A stretch of 55,774 bases of DNA, taken from contig MHXH01000026.1 of the NCBI GenBank assembly GCA_001824435.1, positions 1-55,774 of the forward strand, in the 5' to 3' direction. The notes below the pieces were generated by a model. That model saw nothing but the letters and a program-made list of their open reading frames with translations, did not search any database and was not told the DNA's origin. The translations under genes and the position numbers were made by a program. Numbering within the stretch: the first letter of the stretch is position 1; each line of letters begins with the position of its first letter. Shown here in pieces: positions 40,312 through 47,561 of this stretch. The DNA comes from Parcubacteria group bacterium RIFCSPLOWO2_01_FULL_48_18 (GTDB taxonomy: Bacteria; Patescibacteriota; Minisyncoccia; UBA6257; WO2-01-48-18).

Positions 40312-40695
40312 TTACTTCAGTTCCACTTTTCTCTTTCCGCTTCCGACCGTTTTACGCACATTCCCCCTGACGGTCCTCGAGTTTGTTCGTGTCCGCTGTC
40401 CCCGAACGGGAAGGCGACGCATATGCCGCAGTCCACGGTATGCTTTAATATCAATTAATCGCCGGATGTTCTGACTGCGTTCCCGCCTCAGCTCTCCTTC
40501 GATTTTCAAACTTTTTTCAATCACCCCCTTAATCCTGCTCACCTCATCAGGAGTAAACTGGGACGCACGCTTGTACAAATCAACATTGGCCTGCTGTAAT
40601 ATTTTTACCGCCGCAGAACGGCCGATGCCGTAAATATAAGTAAGCGCGATCTCCGCGCGCTTAGTGTCCGGAATATTTACACCGACAATTCTCAT
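40312..40695 (-). CDS. rpsM: 30S ribosomal protein S13
   Basis: A 127-residue S13: M-R-I-V-G-V-N-I-P-D-T-K-R-A-E-I-A-L-T-Y-I-Y-G-I-G at the N-terminus and G-L-R-H-M-R-R-L-P-V-R-G-Q-R-T-R-T-N-S-R-T at the C-terminus, which contacts tRNA. Length is normal. Confidence 0.97.
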   Translation of the reverse strand: MRIVGVNIPDTKRAEIALTYIYGIGRSAAVKILQQANVDLYKRASQFTPDEVSRIKGVIEKSLKIEGELRRERSQNIRRLIDIKAYRGLRHMRRLPVRGQRTRTNSRTVRGNVRKTVGSGKRKVELK

Positions 40696-40782
40696 ATGCT
40701 ACCAGCTTATTAGCTTGTAGCTTTTTAGCTTCTTAGGCGTGAAGCCCTACAAGCTACAGCTATACAAGCTCGCAAATTGCTA
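40696..40782. repeat. AGCTTGTAG/CTACAAGCT spacer repeat (rpsM-rpmJ)
   Basis: CTACCAGCTTATTAGCTTG, then GTAGCTTTTTAGCTTC and CCCTACAAGCTACAGC. It is the third spacer of this family in the window, again able to fold on itself. Confidence 0.7.
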
Positions 40783-40896
40783 TCATCCTTGTCTCTGTTT
40801 ATGCTTCGGATTCTTGCATGTAATATAAACCTTCCTCTTTCTTCTGACAACATTGCAATTTTGGCAAATCTTTTTAACCGAAGAACGTACTTTCAT
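40783..40896 (-). CDS. rpmJ: 50S ribosomal protein L36
   Basis: A 37-residue zinc-ribbon protein reading [14 protein letters not shown], then [11 protein letters not shown]. The C-x2-C...C-x4-H zinc ligands of the classical (C+) form are intact. It sits between infA and rpsM as in most bacteria. Its start is preceded by a GGAG that belongs to the 84-bp dispersed element. Confidence 0.96.
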   Translation of the reverse strand: MKVRSSVKKICQNCNVVRRKRKVYITCKNPKHKQRQG

Positions 40897-40908
40897 CGCT
40901 TCACTCCA

Positions 40909-40992
40909 TCAACGAATATCGAATTTCTTACGAATAAACGAACAAACGAATTCGTTTATTCGTAAATTCGCAACGCATTCGTTATTCGTCGA
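40909..40992. repeat. 84-bp palindromic dispersed element, copy 2 (infA-rpmJ spacer)
   Basis: Nearly identical to 11155-11238, including the internal ACGAATTCGT palindrome. The conservation continues on the gene side through CCATC-type leader bases to the rpmJ start codon. It supplies the rpmJ ribosome binding site. Confidence 0.85.
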
Positions 40993-41214
40993 CTATAATC
41001 TACGAACAATCCTTCCTCTCGCCCGATCGGGGCTCAATTCTACGGACACCCTATCCCCCGGCAGAATACGGATATAATTAAGACGCATCCTGCCCGACAG
41101 ATACGCCAGAATTAAACGATCATCTTCAAGGCGAACCCGAAAAGTCGTATTCGGCAGCGACTCTTCAACGAATCCCATCACCCTTTGAACACTTGCTTTT
41201 TCTCCTTTCAGCAT
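40993..41214 (-). CDS. infA: Translation initiation factor IF-1
   Basis: A 73-residue OB-fold protein with the IF-1 core [37 protein letters not shown] and G-R-I-V-R-R at the end. The ATG at 41214 lies only about 8 bases after the predicted transcription start, and an AAAGGAG sits inside codons 3-5, not upstream. The message is therefore nearly leaderless. An upstream in-frame extension overlaps the -10 box and was rejected. Confidence 0.95.
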   Translation of the reverse strand: MLKGEKASVQRVMGFVEESLPNTTFRVRLEDDRLILAYLSGRMRLNYIRILPGDRVSVELSPDRARGRIVRRL

Positions 41215-41228
41215 ATATACAAATGGGT

Positions 41229-41257
41229 ATATTAAATGATAATCCAATACCTGTCAA
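41229..41257 (-). promoter_or_regulatory. Promoter of the infA-rpmJ-rpsM-rpsK-rpsD-rpoA-rplQ-rplM-rpsI operon
   Basis: On the minus strand: perfect -35 TTGACA (41257-41252), 17-base spacer, -10 TAATAT (41234-41229). The expected start near 41222 gives a leader of about 8 bases. Confidence 0.82.
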
Positions 41258-41333
41258 CGGTCTCCTCTGCAACCCCTGCGTTCGAAAAACGATTATTCCC
41301 GCGGGTCGAGCCGTTTTGATCATCAGGCATGCT

Positions 41334-43040
41334 CTACTGCAAGGTTATTTTTATCCGGCTTGTATCTTTCGGAGCGGATCGCACCCAAAATGGCCACAAC
41401 GATATTTTCGCCTTCTCAAGCCCCGGAAGCGCAAAAATAATTTCTTTTAACGCAATTTCCTTTTTCCCCACGAGTTTTGTCCTCAACTCATCAATATCAA
41501 TATAACGGTAAAGGGTAGCTTGATAATTTACGGGAAAAGACGCCTTATTCGCTTTAAAATCTACTCGTGCGACGCCATACGTAAGCGCATCTTCTCTCAG
41601 TACGAGCTTGGCGCCGACCCCTTCTTCTGCCAACGCGTGCATCAACTGTTTCACCTCCGATTCTTTAAAAACCGCCGCGCGCAGCACGAACTTTCCCACG
41701 GCAGTAAACGTTTCAGCGGCGTCCCCAGCATTGTGGGAAAACGTAAGCGTGTCGAAAGTGCTCTCTTTGGCGCCGTCGATTAATACGAAACCCTCGGGCA
41801 GTTTCAATTCAAACTCCTTTTCCGACGACTCTTGAAGCGCCAGTGAGATCTCAGCTTTTGCGCTGTCCAAGTCCTGCTTCGTCACCACGTGCGCCTCTCC
41901 AATAAAACCTCCAGCCATCGGCTCCTTGGATTCGGCGTAAAATGACTGGTATTTGGGCGTTCCTTGAAATCCCGGAATTGAAAAACGGCTCACCGGCCCG
42001 ATGTTATATTCCGGTCCAGTCCGATCAGCGGTTACCGCGGCTGCGATCGACGACGGAATGATTTTGCCGTCTTGAATTTTCGCGCCCGGTATCTGAATCG
42101 CCTTGTCCAACCGGAACAACTTCCCATCGGACGTAAGGAATCTGGTCGTTGCCACAAGCGTCTGCGAATCAGAACTAAAACTGTTATAAATAATAATCTG
42201 CCCCTTTGCTTTTCGCTGAATCTCCTGCCTGCCGCTTGCCGGAAAATCCCTAGGGTCGCTGCTTTTAGAAAAGCTGAGCGCTTGAAGGCCGATGGCGGGC
42301 GGATTTGTCGCAAGTTCCGTGCGGCCGACTTCTGCAGTAATTGCATCTTTGAAATCAAAGCGTATCTCTTTCACGTCAATCTCAATAGCAGCGCGCGGCA
42401 AACGAGTAACCGCAAGAAAACCGCCCGCTCCTGCAAAAAGGACGATCGCCGCCGCCGTCAAAACTTTCATTGCGCGGAACCCAAGGTTTGGTTTCGATTC
42501 TGGCGGCAATGCCTCGGCAACTACATCTTCTCCCTTCGACGGCTCAATCGCAGCGGCAACTGCACCTTGAGGTGTCTCAATGTTTGGGAAGGACTCTTGC
42601 AATCCGCCCCCTTTTTCTCTCTTATATCGGGACAGTTTTTTGCCCGCAACCGGCGGTGTCGCCGTCTCTTCCAAATATTCTTTGGCGGAATCCTTGCCTA
42701 CGGCGCGCAGCCTTTGATCAATCCCGGTATCCCCCGAAACGCGCGGCGGTAAAATGTCGGAAAAACTCCTCCGAATAACCGAAGAAACGCCCCTGGCGGG
42801 AACTATCTGAAAACCCGCCTCCACGGCCATCTTCCGAACCGACTCGCTCTCGGATTCAATGACAACCTTCTTATCGCTGCTCTCGCTTTCTCTTTTGAGC
42901 AACCGGAAATTCAGAAAGCTGCTGCCGAACTCCGATATTTTCGGTACAACCAAAATAACTTCCTCGGACCCTGCGCCGATTACTCTTTCTACAATCGCCG
43001 ACAGCTCATCTTTTGATTTTATAATAATGCGGTCTACCAA
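41334..43040 (-). CDS. Single-span membrane protein conserved in Parcubacteria
   Basis: A 568-residue protein with an N-terminal cytoplasmic region (about residues 1-190, beginning with an alpha/beta fold of the type I-I-I-K-S-K-D-E...V-I-L-V-V-P), one membrane helix (about 195-213), and a long extracytoplasmic beta-rich part. The outer part contains G-Q-I-I-I-Y-N-S-F-S-S, T-R-F-L-T-S-D-G-K-L-F-R and G-P-E-Y-N-I-G-P, followed by I-P-G-F-Q-G-T-P-K-Y. That pattern weakly recalls baseplate-J-like domains. It lies upstream of infA and downstream of the FtsA-like gene, which may be its cytoplasmic partner. Confidence 0.72.
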   Translation of the reverse strand: MVDRIIIKSKDELSAIVERVIGAGSEEVILVVPKISEFGSSFLNFRLLKRESESSDKKVVIESESESVRKMAVEAGFQIVPARGVSSVIRRSFSDILPPRVSGDTGIDQRLRAVGKDSAKEYLEETATPPVAGKKLSRYKREKGGGLQESFPNIETPQGAVAAAIEPSKGEDVVAEALPPESKPNLGFRAMKVLTAAAIVLFAGAGGFLAVTRLPRAAIEIDVKEIRFDFKDAITAEVGRTELATNPPAIGLQALSFSKSSDPRDFPASGRQEIQRKAKGQIIIYNSFSSDSQTLVATTRFLTSDGKLFRLDKAIQIPGAKIQDGKIIPSSIAAAVTADRTGPEYNIGPVSRFSIPGFQGTPKYQSFYAESKEPMAGGFIGEAHVVTKQDLDSAKAEISLALQESSEKEFELKLPEGFVLIDGAKESTFDTLTFSHNAGDAAETFTAVGKFVLRAAVFKESEVKQLMHALAEEGVGAKLVLREDALTYGVARVDFKANKASFPVNYQATLYRYIDIDELRTKLVGKKEIALKEIIFALPGLEKAKISLWPFWVRSAPKDTSRIKITLQ

Positions 43041-43122
43041 GGCATATATCTGCCACTGGGACTTAACCAGGGGTCATTAGAGCTTGCTGTAGCTACCTAA
43101 TACCCTGCTGACCAGCGGCTCA

Positions 43123-44325
43123 TCAAACTTCCAACCATCGTATTCGCTTATTCAGAAGACTGTTTAAATACTTTTCTCCGCGGTTTCCGTATAAAAACTC
43201 GGAAAGCAAAGCCGTCAATGAATTCGGCAACGGATGATTTAATTTTAACTGCACGGAAAGAAAATCGGGGCGCAGTACAATAACCTCGGGGGCGGTTTTA
43301 AAAATGGTTTTCGGCCACTTATGAGCCTTCATTCGGGAAGCGACAAGCGGCGGCATCGCCTGTTCTTGATTAATGCAAATCGTCTGCGGCAATTGATGCT
43401 TCGGCTTCAACGATTCAAGCGCAATTTCAACTCCTTGAAAAAACAGAGACAATTCTGCGGCAAGGCTTTTTTCTATTTTTCTTCTTACGTTCATCGACAC
43501 GCGGCCGTCTGCGTATCGCTCAAGAATCTTTCTCGCCGTTGAAAGGCGAACGGTAAACAAATGTCCCATCGCATGGATGAGGCTCGAATTCCCCCATGTA
43601 AAATGCTGCTGGTAGATAAGATTTTCGCGGTCGACTACCGCTATTGCCGCCTGCGAATGGCTGACGCTTGCCACAACCGCGCTCTCCCGTTTTAAAAACC
43701 TCAACATCGCATTCACAAGCGCCGCATTACGCTCAATGACCAATTCTACGGGACGCGCAGGACCGAGCCGCTGACGAAACAAATGAATGAATCTCTTGGA
43801 TATAAACGTATTGGTGATATCAAATTCAACCAGTCGCGGCCGGAAGCCGGTCGGATTAATCACGCGGTGTCCGTCAAGACGTACCTCTTCGACTTTGGCA
43901 TCCGCCAGATGAAGGTCCAAATCATGAATACCCATCTTGGCGGAAATTGCCGACCTGCCCTTATCAAAAATGCGCCACTGAGCCTTAAACAGCAAATCCT
44001 CAAGTTCGGGCTCTTGAAGCGTGTTCCCCGTATTCATGCGGCTGACGGCCGCCTTCAACCGCGTGGTTACCGCGGCATCGTTATGCAACGCCAGCGCCAC
44101 CGATAGCCTTTTTTTGGTTTTAAAATAACCGAACGCGCGCAGCAGTTCGTCCATCAAAAGATCGCTCTGCTGCAAAGGAAAATTGAAATGGCGAACGGTT
44201 GCGTCAACTATTTTCACCGCGCCGTCCGGTATCGCCGCTTCCGCAATCGCAGCCCTGATTGTGCCGGGAAACGCCTCCGCGAAAAGAATCCGCTGTTTTT
44301 TCTTAAACGCGCCCAATAATCCCAT
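43123..44325 (-). CDS. FtsA/PilM-like actin-fold protein, divergent
   Basis: A 400-residue protein starting M-G-L-L-G-A-F-K-K-K-Q-R. The order of segments fits an SHS2-containing FtsA/PilM fold: R-P-V-E-L-V-I-E-R-N-A-A-L-V-N-A-M-L, then A-A-I-A-V-V-D-R-E-N (phosphate 2-like) and T-A-R-K-I-L-E-R-Y. ATP-binding loops are degenerate. It pairs with the next membrane protein gene. Twenty-nine upstream codons overlap a dispersed repeat and were excluded. A role as a membrane-linked cytoskeletal or secretion-associated protein is inference. Confidence 0.65.
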   Translation of the reverse strand: MGLLGAFKKKQRILFAEAFPGTIRAAIAEAAIPDGAVKIVDATVRHFNFPLQQSDLLMDELLRAFGYFKTKKRLSVALALHNDAAVTTRLKAAVSRMNTGNTLQEPELEDLLFKAQWRIFDKGRSAISAKMGIHDLDLHLADAKVEEVRLDGHRVINPTGFRPRLVEFDITNTFISKRFIHLFRQRLGPARPVELVIERNAALVNAMLRFLKRESAVVASVSHSQAAIAVVDRENLIYQQHFTWGNSSLIHAMGHLFTVRLSTARKILERYADGRVSMNVRRKIEKSLAAELSLFFQGVEIALESLKPKHQLPQTICINQEQAMPPLVASRMKAHKWPKTIFKTAPEVIVLRPDFLSVQLKLNHPLPNSLTALLSEFLYGNRGEKYLNSLLNKRIRWLEV

Positions 44326-44363
44326 AACATTCTTATTATATACTGCGGTGAGGCTCGCTACCA

Positions 44364-44418
44364 GTCCAAACAATAAACATAGAACCCTATGCAGCACCGC
44401 GCCGAAGCGCAAAGTTCG
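44364..44418. repeat. CCAAACAATAAACATAGAAC dispersed repeat, copy 1
   Basis: About 55 bp that recur at 45126-45183 with a few changes. Here it lies upstream of the FtsA-like gene. Confidence 0.7.
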
Positions 44419-44470
44419 GAGCGCAACTCCGACGTAACATCAGGACGCAATGCCCCGGAGATAAGCAATA

Positions 44471-44501
44471 AAAAAACCTCCTCAATAAGGAGGCGTTTTT
44501 T
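44471..44501 (-). terminator. Terminator after the 170-residue exported protein gene
   Basis: Stem CCTCCT/AGGAGG with a 5-base loop. It is flanked by A6 on one side and T6 on the other, so it is probably bidirectional. Confidence 0.85.
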
Positions 44502-44509
44502 CGGGAGAA

Positions 44510-45022
44510 TTAATAGAGCGCTATGCTTGCTGCTAAATACAGAAGCGTCACCGATGTACGCCGCGCCTTATTATCATCAACTAGAAGTGGCTTATGCGCC
44601 ATATAGGTATACTGCAAGCCAAGAGAAATACCAACGCCATCTCTGCTAAAAACGCCGATTGCGCTAGACAATGTTGGATAAATTCCTCCATTGGTAGCTA
44701 TAGTAGGACCGAGTCCGCCGCCAAACATCAGTACTCTCGGAAAATCACACTGCGTACCATCACAGGCATAGAGCTTCCAACTCTTTCTAAAATCGAACTC
44801 GACAGAAAGCAGCCCGGCATTTTTATCACCCTTTAATACGGCTGCGCTTAACCTTGGTCCAATTACAGCTTTTTCGCCTGTGCGGTAAAAAAGACCGGCT
44901 CCCACGTAAGGTCTTACTTGGGTTGATATACCGCCATCGAATATCGATACCTGAGCCTTCGCTTCATTTATGGTGAGCAAAACAAAAGTAAGGGCTAATA
45001 GATAATTCCTAGCACTTCTCAT
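44510..45022 (-). CDS. Exported beta-rich protein with signal peptide
   Basis: A 170-residue protein with a signal peptide (L-L-A-L-T-F-V-L-L-T-I-N-E-A-K-A, cleavage after A-K-A). The mature part has alternating strands such as V-R-P-Y-V-G-A-G-L-F-Y and G-I-S-L-G-L-Q-Y-T-Y-M, the pattern of small outer-membrane beta-barrels. A pair of Cys (C-D-G-T-Q-C) could form a disulphide. Patescibacteria are generally thought to lack an outer membrane, so either this is a soluble beta-barrel or it was acquired. A bidirectional terminator lies just downstream. Confidence 0.72.
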   Translation of the reverse strand: MRSARNYLLALTFVLLTINEAKAQVSIFDGGISTQVRPYVGAGLFYRTGEKAVIGPRLSAAVLKGDKNAGLLSVEFDFRKSWKLYACDGTQCDFPRVLMFGGGLGPTIATNGGIYPTLSSAIGVFSRDGVGISLGLQYTYMAHKPLLVDDNKARRTSVTLLYLAASIALY

Positions 45023-45125
45023 GGATTCCTTACTCCTTTCGTTGATTCAGTTTTTAATCGGATAGTAGCCCCGTGCTACTACCACCAAAGACAAGAGTAG
45101 CACGCAATATCATAGCAGGCCAAGG

Positions 45126-45183
45126 GTCCAAACAATAAAACATAGAACCCCATGCAGCCACGTGCCGGAGCACAAGGTGCGGG
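45126..45183. repeat. CCAAACAATAAAACATAGAA dispersed repeat, copy 2
   Basis: Matches 44364-44418 over about 55 bp, including the following CATGCAGC and GTGCCG blocks. The rest of the spacer 45023-45315 holds GTAGCAC-type inverted repeats (about 45065-45105) and no gene. Confidence 0.7.
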
Positions 45184-45315
45184 GACCCCCGAGTGTATAA
45201 CAATTTAACTTTCAACGGGTCCCCCTTTGTATAAGACGGCCTATTTATCTTTCTCGAACTTTGCTGTACGATTGAAAGTAGAAACTTACATCTTGAGGTT
45301 CAACGAGGCGCCGAA

Positions 45316-45870
45316 ATGAACCGGCAGAAATGGTTAGGGCCGCTTCTATTCGATTACGCCGATGTCGCCACCAAAGAAAAATGGAAGCTGATAGCACGAG
45401 TGATGATGCTCAATGCGATAGCGGTGCCGGTTCTTAGTATAATTTCCTATCTCGTCTTGGACGAAAAGCTTAATCTAATTTCAGCTTACCCACAGTTCTT
45501 TTACCCTCTTTCCAGATTCTTCGAATTTTTTGAAAGCAGCGCTTTACAGCCTGCGGTAATGGAAGAGCTTTTTTATCGAACGGCCGTCTGGTTTTTTACG
45601 GTCAATACAATCAAGTTTTATTCACGGAACAAGGACCTTACCTCGCTGTTCCTGTGGCTCGCCATTATTATCCCTAGCGCTTATTGGGCCATCGTATCTC
45701 ATCCGATTGCTCCGCCGGTATTTTTTGCGGGCATCACATGGGGCTGGCTTGTAGCCAAGACCAAATCATGGTGGCCGGCAGTTATCTCTCACGTGCTGAG
45801 CAACACTTTCATTTTCTTCATCGCGAAGGTATTAAATTTGATCGCTCCGCAGTTCCTCAAAAATCTATAA
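45316..45870 (+). CDS. CPBP/Abi-family intramembrane protease-like protein
   Basis: A 184-residue membrane protein with about five helices. Motif 1 is M-E-E-L-F-Y-R (E-E-x-x-x-R) near residue 82. Motif 3 is S-H-V-L-S-N-T-F-I-F-F (H-x-x-x-N) near residue 157. A His in the W-A-I-V-S-H-P helix may be motif 2. These are the glutamic-protease residues of the CPBP family, which includes CAAX prenyl proteases and bacteriocin-immunity proteins. The start has GAGG 7 bases upstream. Confidence 0.82.
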   Translation: MNRQKWLGPLLFDYADVATKEKWKLIARVMMLNAIAVPVLSIISYLVLDEKLNLISAYPQFFYPLSRFFEFFESSALQPAVMEELFYRTAVWFFTVNTIKFYSRNKDLTSLFLWLAIIIPSAYWAIVSHPIAPPVFFAGITWGWLVAKTKSWWPAVISHVLSNTFIFFIAKVLNLIAPQFLKNL

Positions 45871-45897
45871 CCCTTGCTATAAACAGCGGGGTTTTTT
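45869..45897 (+). terminator. Terminator after the CPBP gene
   Basis: AACCC paired with GGGTT, inner GCT/AGC, then TTTTTT. It begins within the stop codon. Confidence 0.75.
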
Positions 45898-45909
45898 GCT
45901 GCGGTGGCG

Positions 45910-46329
45910 TCACCGAATCAAGGCATTCCAGTCTGAAGAAAATCGCTCAATTCCCTTATCGGTCAATTCATGATGAATGCCAAATTCATGCCAGGGTTTT
46001 TTAAGATCAGTATCCCGATATTCGATCGGCGCCAAATTGTCCGGTTTATATCTAAAACCTTTATCGGGCATCGGCAACCCTCTTTCGCTCCATTCTTTCA
46101 AAATCTTAAACGGCGCAGTTGCTATATCCGAACCGAGTTGTGTGGCATACAGCAAATGATCGAGGCTTCTCACGCTGGCGGTTAACGCCTCAACGTGGCT
46201 TGCCCCAAACACAGTCGAGGAGCTTGCCCCGAGCGCGGCCGAGGGGCCGAAGGTCCCGAGCGCAATCGAGGGGCCGTCGTCACCTCTATACATACGCATA
46301 ATATTTTTAACTAGATAATTCCGACCAGC
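45910..46329 (-). pseudogene. Transaldolase C-terminal remnant with repeat insertion
   Basis: The readable frame carries the last third of a short transaldolase: L-T-A-S-V-R-S-L-D-H-L-L-Y-A-T-Q-L-G-S-D-I-A-T-A-P-F, then H-E-L-T-D-K-G-I and D-W-N-A-L at the end. The N-terminal part, including the Schiff-base Lys region, is missing. Homology begins at A-G-R-N-Y-L-V-K, exactly where a perfect palindrome starts. In addition, about 24 residues built on the units P-S-I-A-L-G and P-S-A-A-L-G-A interrupt the frame after M-Y-R-G-D-D-G. A shorter product from ATG 46299 could still be translated but would be inactive. Confidence 0.8.
46202..46273. repeat. Tandem CCCCGAGCGNNNNCGAGGGG palindromic repeats inside the transaldolase remnant
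   Basis: Two clear copies (46227-46246 and 46254-46273) and a degenerate third (about 46203-46222). They remain in frame and are translated as P-S-x-A-L-G-type peptides. The same element is inserted in the transketolase gene. Confidence 0.8.
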
Positions 46330-46355
46330 AAGCTGGTCGGAATTATCTAGTTAAA
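46306..46355. repeat. 24-bp perfect inverted repeat at the transaldolase break
   Basis: Arms of 24 bp (TTTAACTAGATAATTCCGAC + CAGC and complement) around a 2-base centre. The arm 46306-46329, read on the minus strand, is transaldolase coding sequence (A-G-R-N-Y-L-V-K); the other arm is its inverted copy. It marks the truncation point and could be a hairpin terminator for the upstream gene, a fold-back rearrangement, or an assembly junction. Confidence 0.85.
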
Positions 46356-46375
46356 GGAGGACTAGCCCTTGCGGG

Positions 46376-46999
46376 TTATAATTTCGTCTTTCGCTTCAAG
46401 GTATTAGCCGGCAGTAAATTCTTCAACCATTCCTTGTGTGATCTTAAATCGCCCACAGCACCGCCGTGATAAACTTGAATATAAACCATTCTCCCTTTGT
46501 AATAGATTTTTTCTTCGCCCTCCACGAATCCGCGTTTTTCAGAAGACTTATTTCGATAAAGCCAATGGTTCTTTCTATAACCATCCAATCCACGATGGAC
46601 TGATTTACCCGATCCCGCTCGAAGCGCTTCTTTGAGAAAGTCGAAGATTATATCCGCCTTGGGTCTTCGTACGGTCACGATCCCATAATAATTCAATCCG
46701 TAAACTGGTTGCTTTCGATAATAGTAGATGGCCTGCCCGATATTTTGTTCCTGCCCCGTGTATCTATCAATTATTTTGTAGTTCCCTTTCCTGTAATAGA
46801 TTGCCTTAAATCTCGGTAGAAATGGATCCACATACTTTTCGGGGTTTCCTCCATATCCTTTCGTCTTATCCTGACGTAAAGAAATTTCTCTGATTTTTGC
46901 TGTGTGTTTATTCCTCATGGCCCATGACGCTTTTTCGCGTTTAAATAATACCGCGCACGGATTTTTCTTTATCTTAAGCCGTTTTTCCAAGCCATGCAC
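46376..46999 (-). CDS. DUF5680 domain protein
   Basis: A 207-residue protein. The DUF5680 pattern is clear: F-K-A-I-Y-Y-R-K-G-N-Y-K-I-I-D-R-Y-T-G, V-Y-G-L-N-Y-Y-G, I-F-D-F-L-K-E-A-L-R, and F-V-E-G-E-E-K-I-Y-Y-K-G-R-M-V-Y-I-Q-V-Y-H-G-G-A. The usual function is unknown. The first 50 residues are Lys-rich and not part of the domain; a start at Met28 (46918) is an alternative. Confidence 0.8.
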   Translation of the reverse strand: MHGLEKRLKIKKNPCAVLFKREKASWAMRNKHTAKIREISLRQDKTKGYGGNPEKYVDPFLPRFKAIYYRKGNYKIIDRYTGQEQNIGQAIYYYRKQPVYGLNYYGIVTVRRPKADIIFDFLKEALRAGSGKSVHRGLDGYRKNHWLYRNKSSEKRGFVEGEEKIYYKGRMVYIQVYHGGAVGDLRSHKEWLKNLLPANTLKRKTKL

Positions 47000-47067
47000 C
47001 TATCGAATTGGTTGGACTAAAGAAAATATCATAGGGATTATCGCCTCAATCCCTCAGTTTTAAATCT

Positions 47068-47096
47068 TTGACATGCAGTCCAGCCCATGCTAACTT
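47068..47096 (+). promoter_or_regulatory. Promoter of a 29-residue plus-strand ORF
   Basis: Perfect -35 TTGACA (47068-47073), 17-base spacer, weak -10 TAACTT (47091-47096) with extended TGC upstream. The layout TTGACATGC...TGCTAA closely matches the promoter at 18628-18656. Confidence 0.6.
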
Positions 47097-47129
47097 TAAA
47101 CCAAATCACATCGGAAAGGAGATATCGCA

Positions 47130-47219
47130 ATGAAGGACCTCGGGAAAGCGATTGCAACAGTTGCTATTTGGGGTGGAACCGTAGTTCTTTCGTATCTTTC
47201 CATCAATTCGGGATCCTAA
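47130..47219 (+). CDS. 29-residue membrane peptide, possibly frameshifted
   Basis: AAAGGAG lies 8 bases before ATG, and the peptide is M-K-D-L-G-K-A-I-A-T-V-A-I-W-G-G-T then V-V-L-S-Y-L-S-I-N-S-G-S, one hydrophobic helix. In another frame the DNA immediately downstream encodes a second helix (G-P-G-A-F-L-M-V-L-G-A-I-L-L-T-A-A-L-W). The two together would make a normal two-span 55-residue protein if one frameshift near 47210 were repaired. A promoter precedes it and a terminator follows at 47313. Confidence 0.5.
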   Translation: MKDLGKAIATVAIWGGTVVLSYLSINSGS

Positions 47220-47311
47220 CAGGACCTGGAGCGTTTCTGATGGTTCTTGGAGCCATTCTGCTCACAGCGGCACTCTGGAACCTCAGTTCTTAATCTCATC
47301 TCCCTGTATCC

Positions 47312-47340
47312 GCCCAGCTCACATGAGTATGGGTTTTTTT
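47312..47340 (+). terminator. Terminator after the 29-residue gene
   Basis: CCCA/TGGG outer stem and CTCA/TGAG inner stem with small bulges, followed by seven Ts. The following 220 bases (to 47561) show no gene. Confidence 0.65.
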
Positions 47341-47561
47341 CTTATCCCTGCGTCATGTGACACTTCTTATATTTCTTCCCGCTGCCGCCCCGCACCGGAG
47401 TCCTTCGACCCATTCAATCTTATTCAGGGTCGCCCTGAAGAAATTGAAGGGCGACAAATTCAGGACACGGTGCGAGACTTCGCTTTATCTATACAAGTTA
47501 TTTTCGAATTACTGCCCATGACAACGTTTGATGTGCGATACGAATAGGAAATACCCCATAA

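Noticed and set aside
41248-41333. Possible small gene between infA and the 568-residue membrane protein gene
   Set aside because: The 86 bases contain the infA promoter and no ribosome binding site or conserved short frame.
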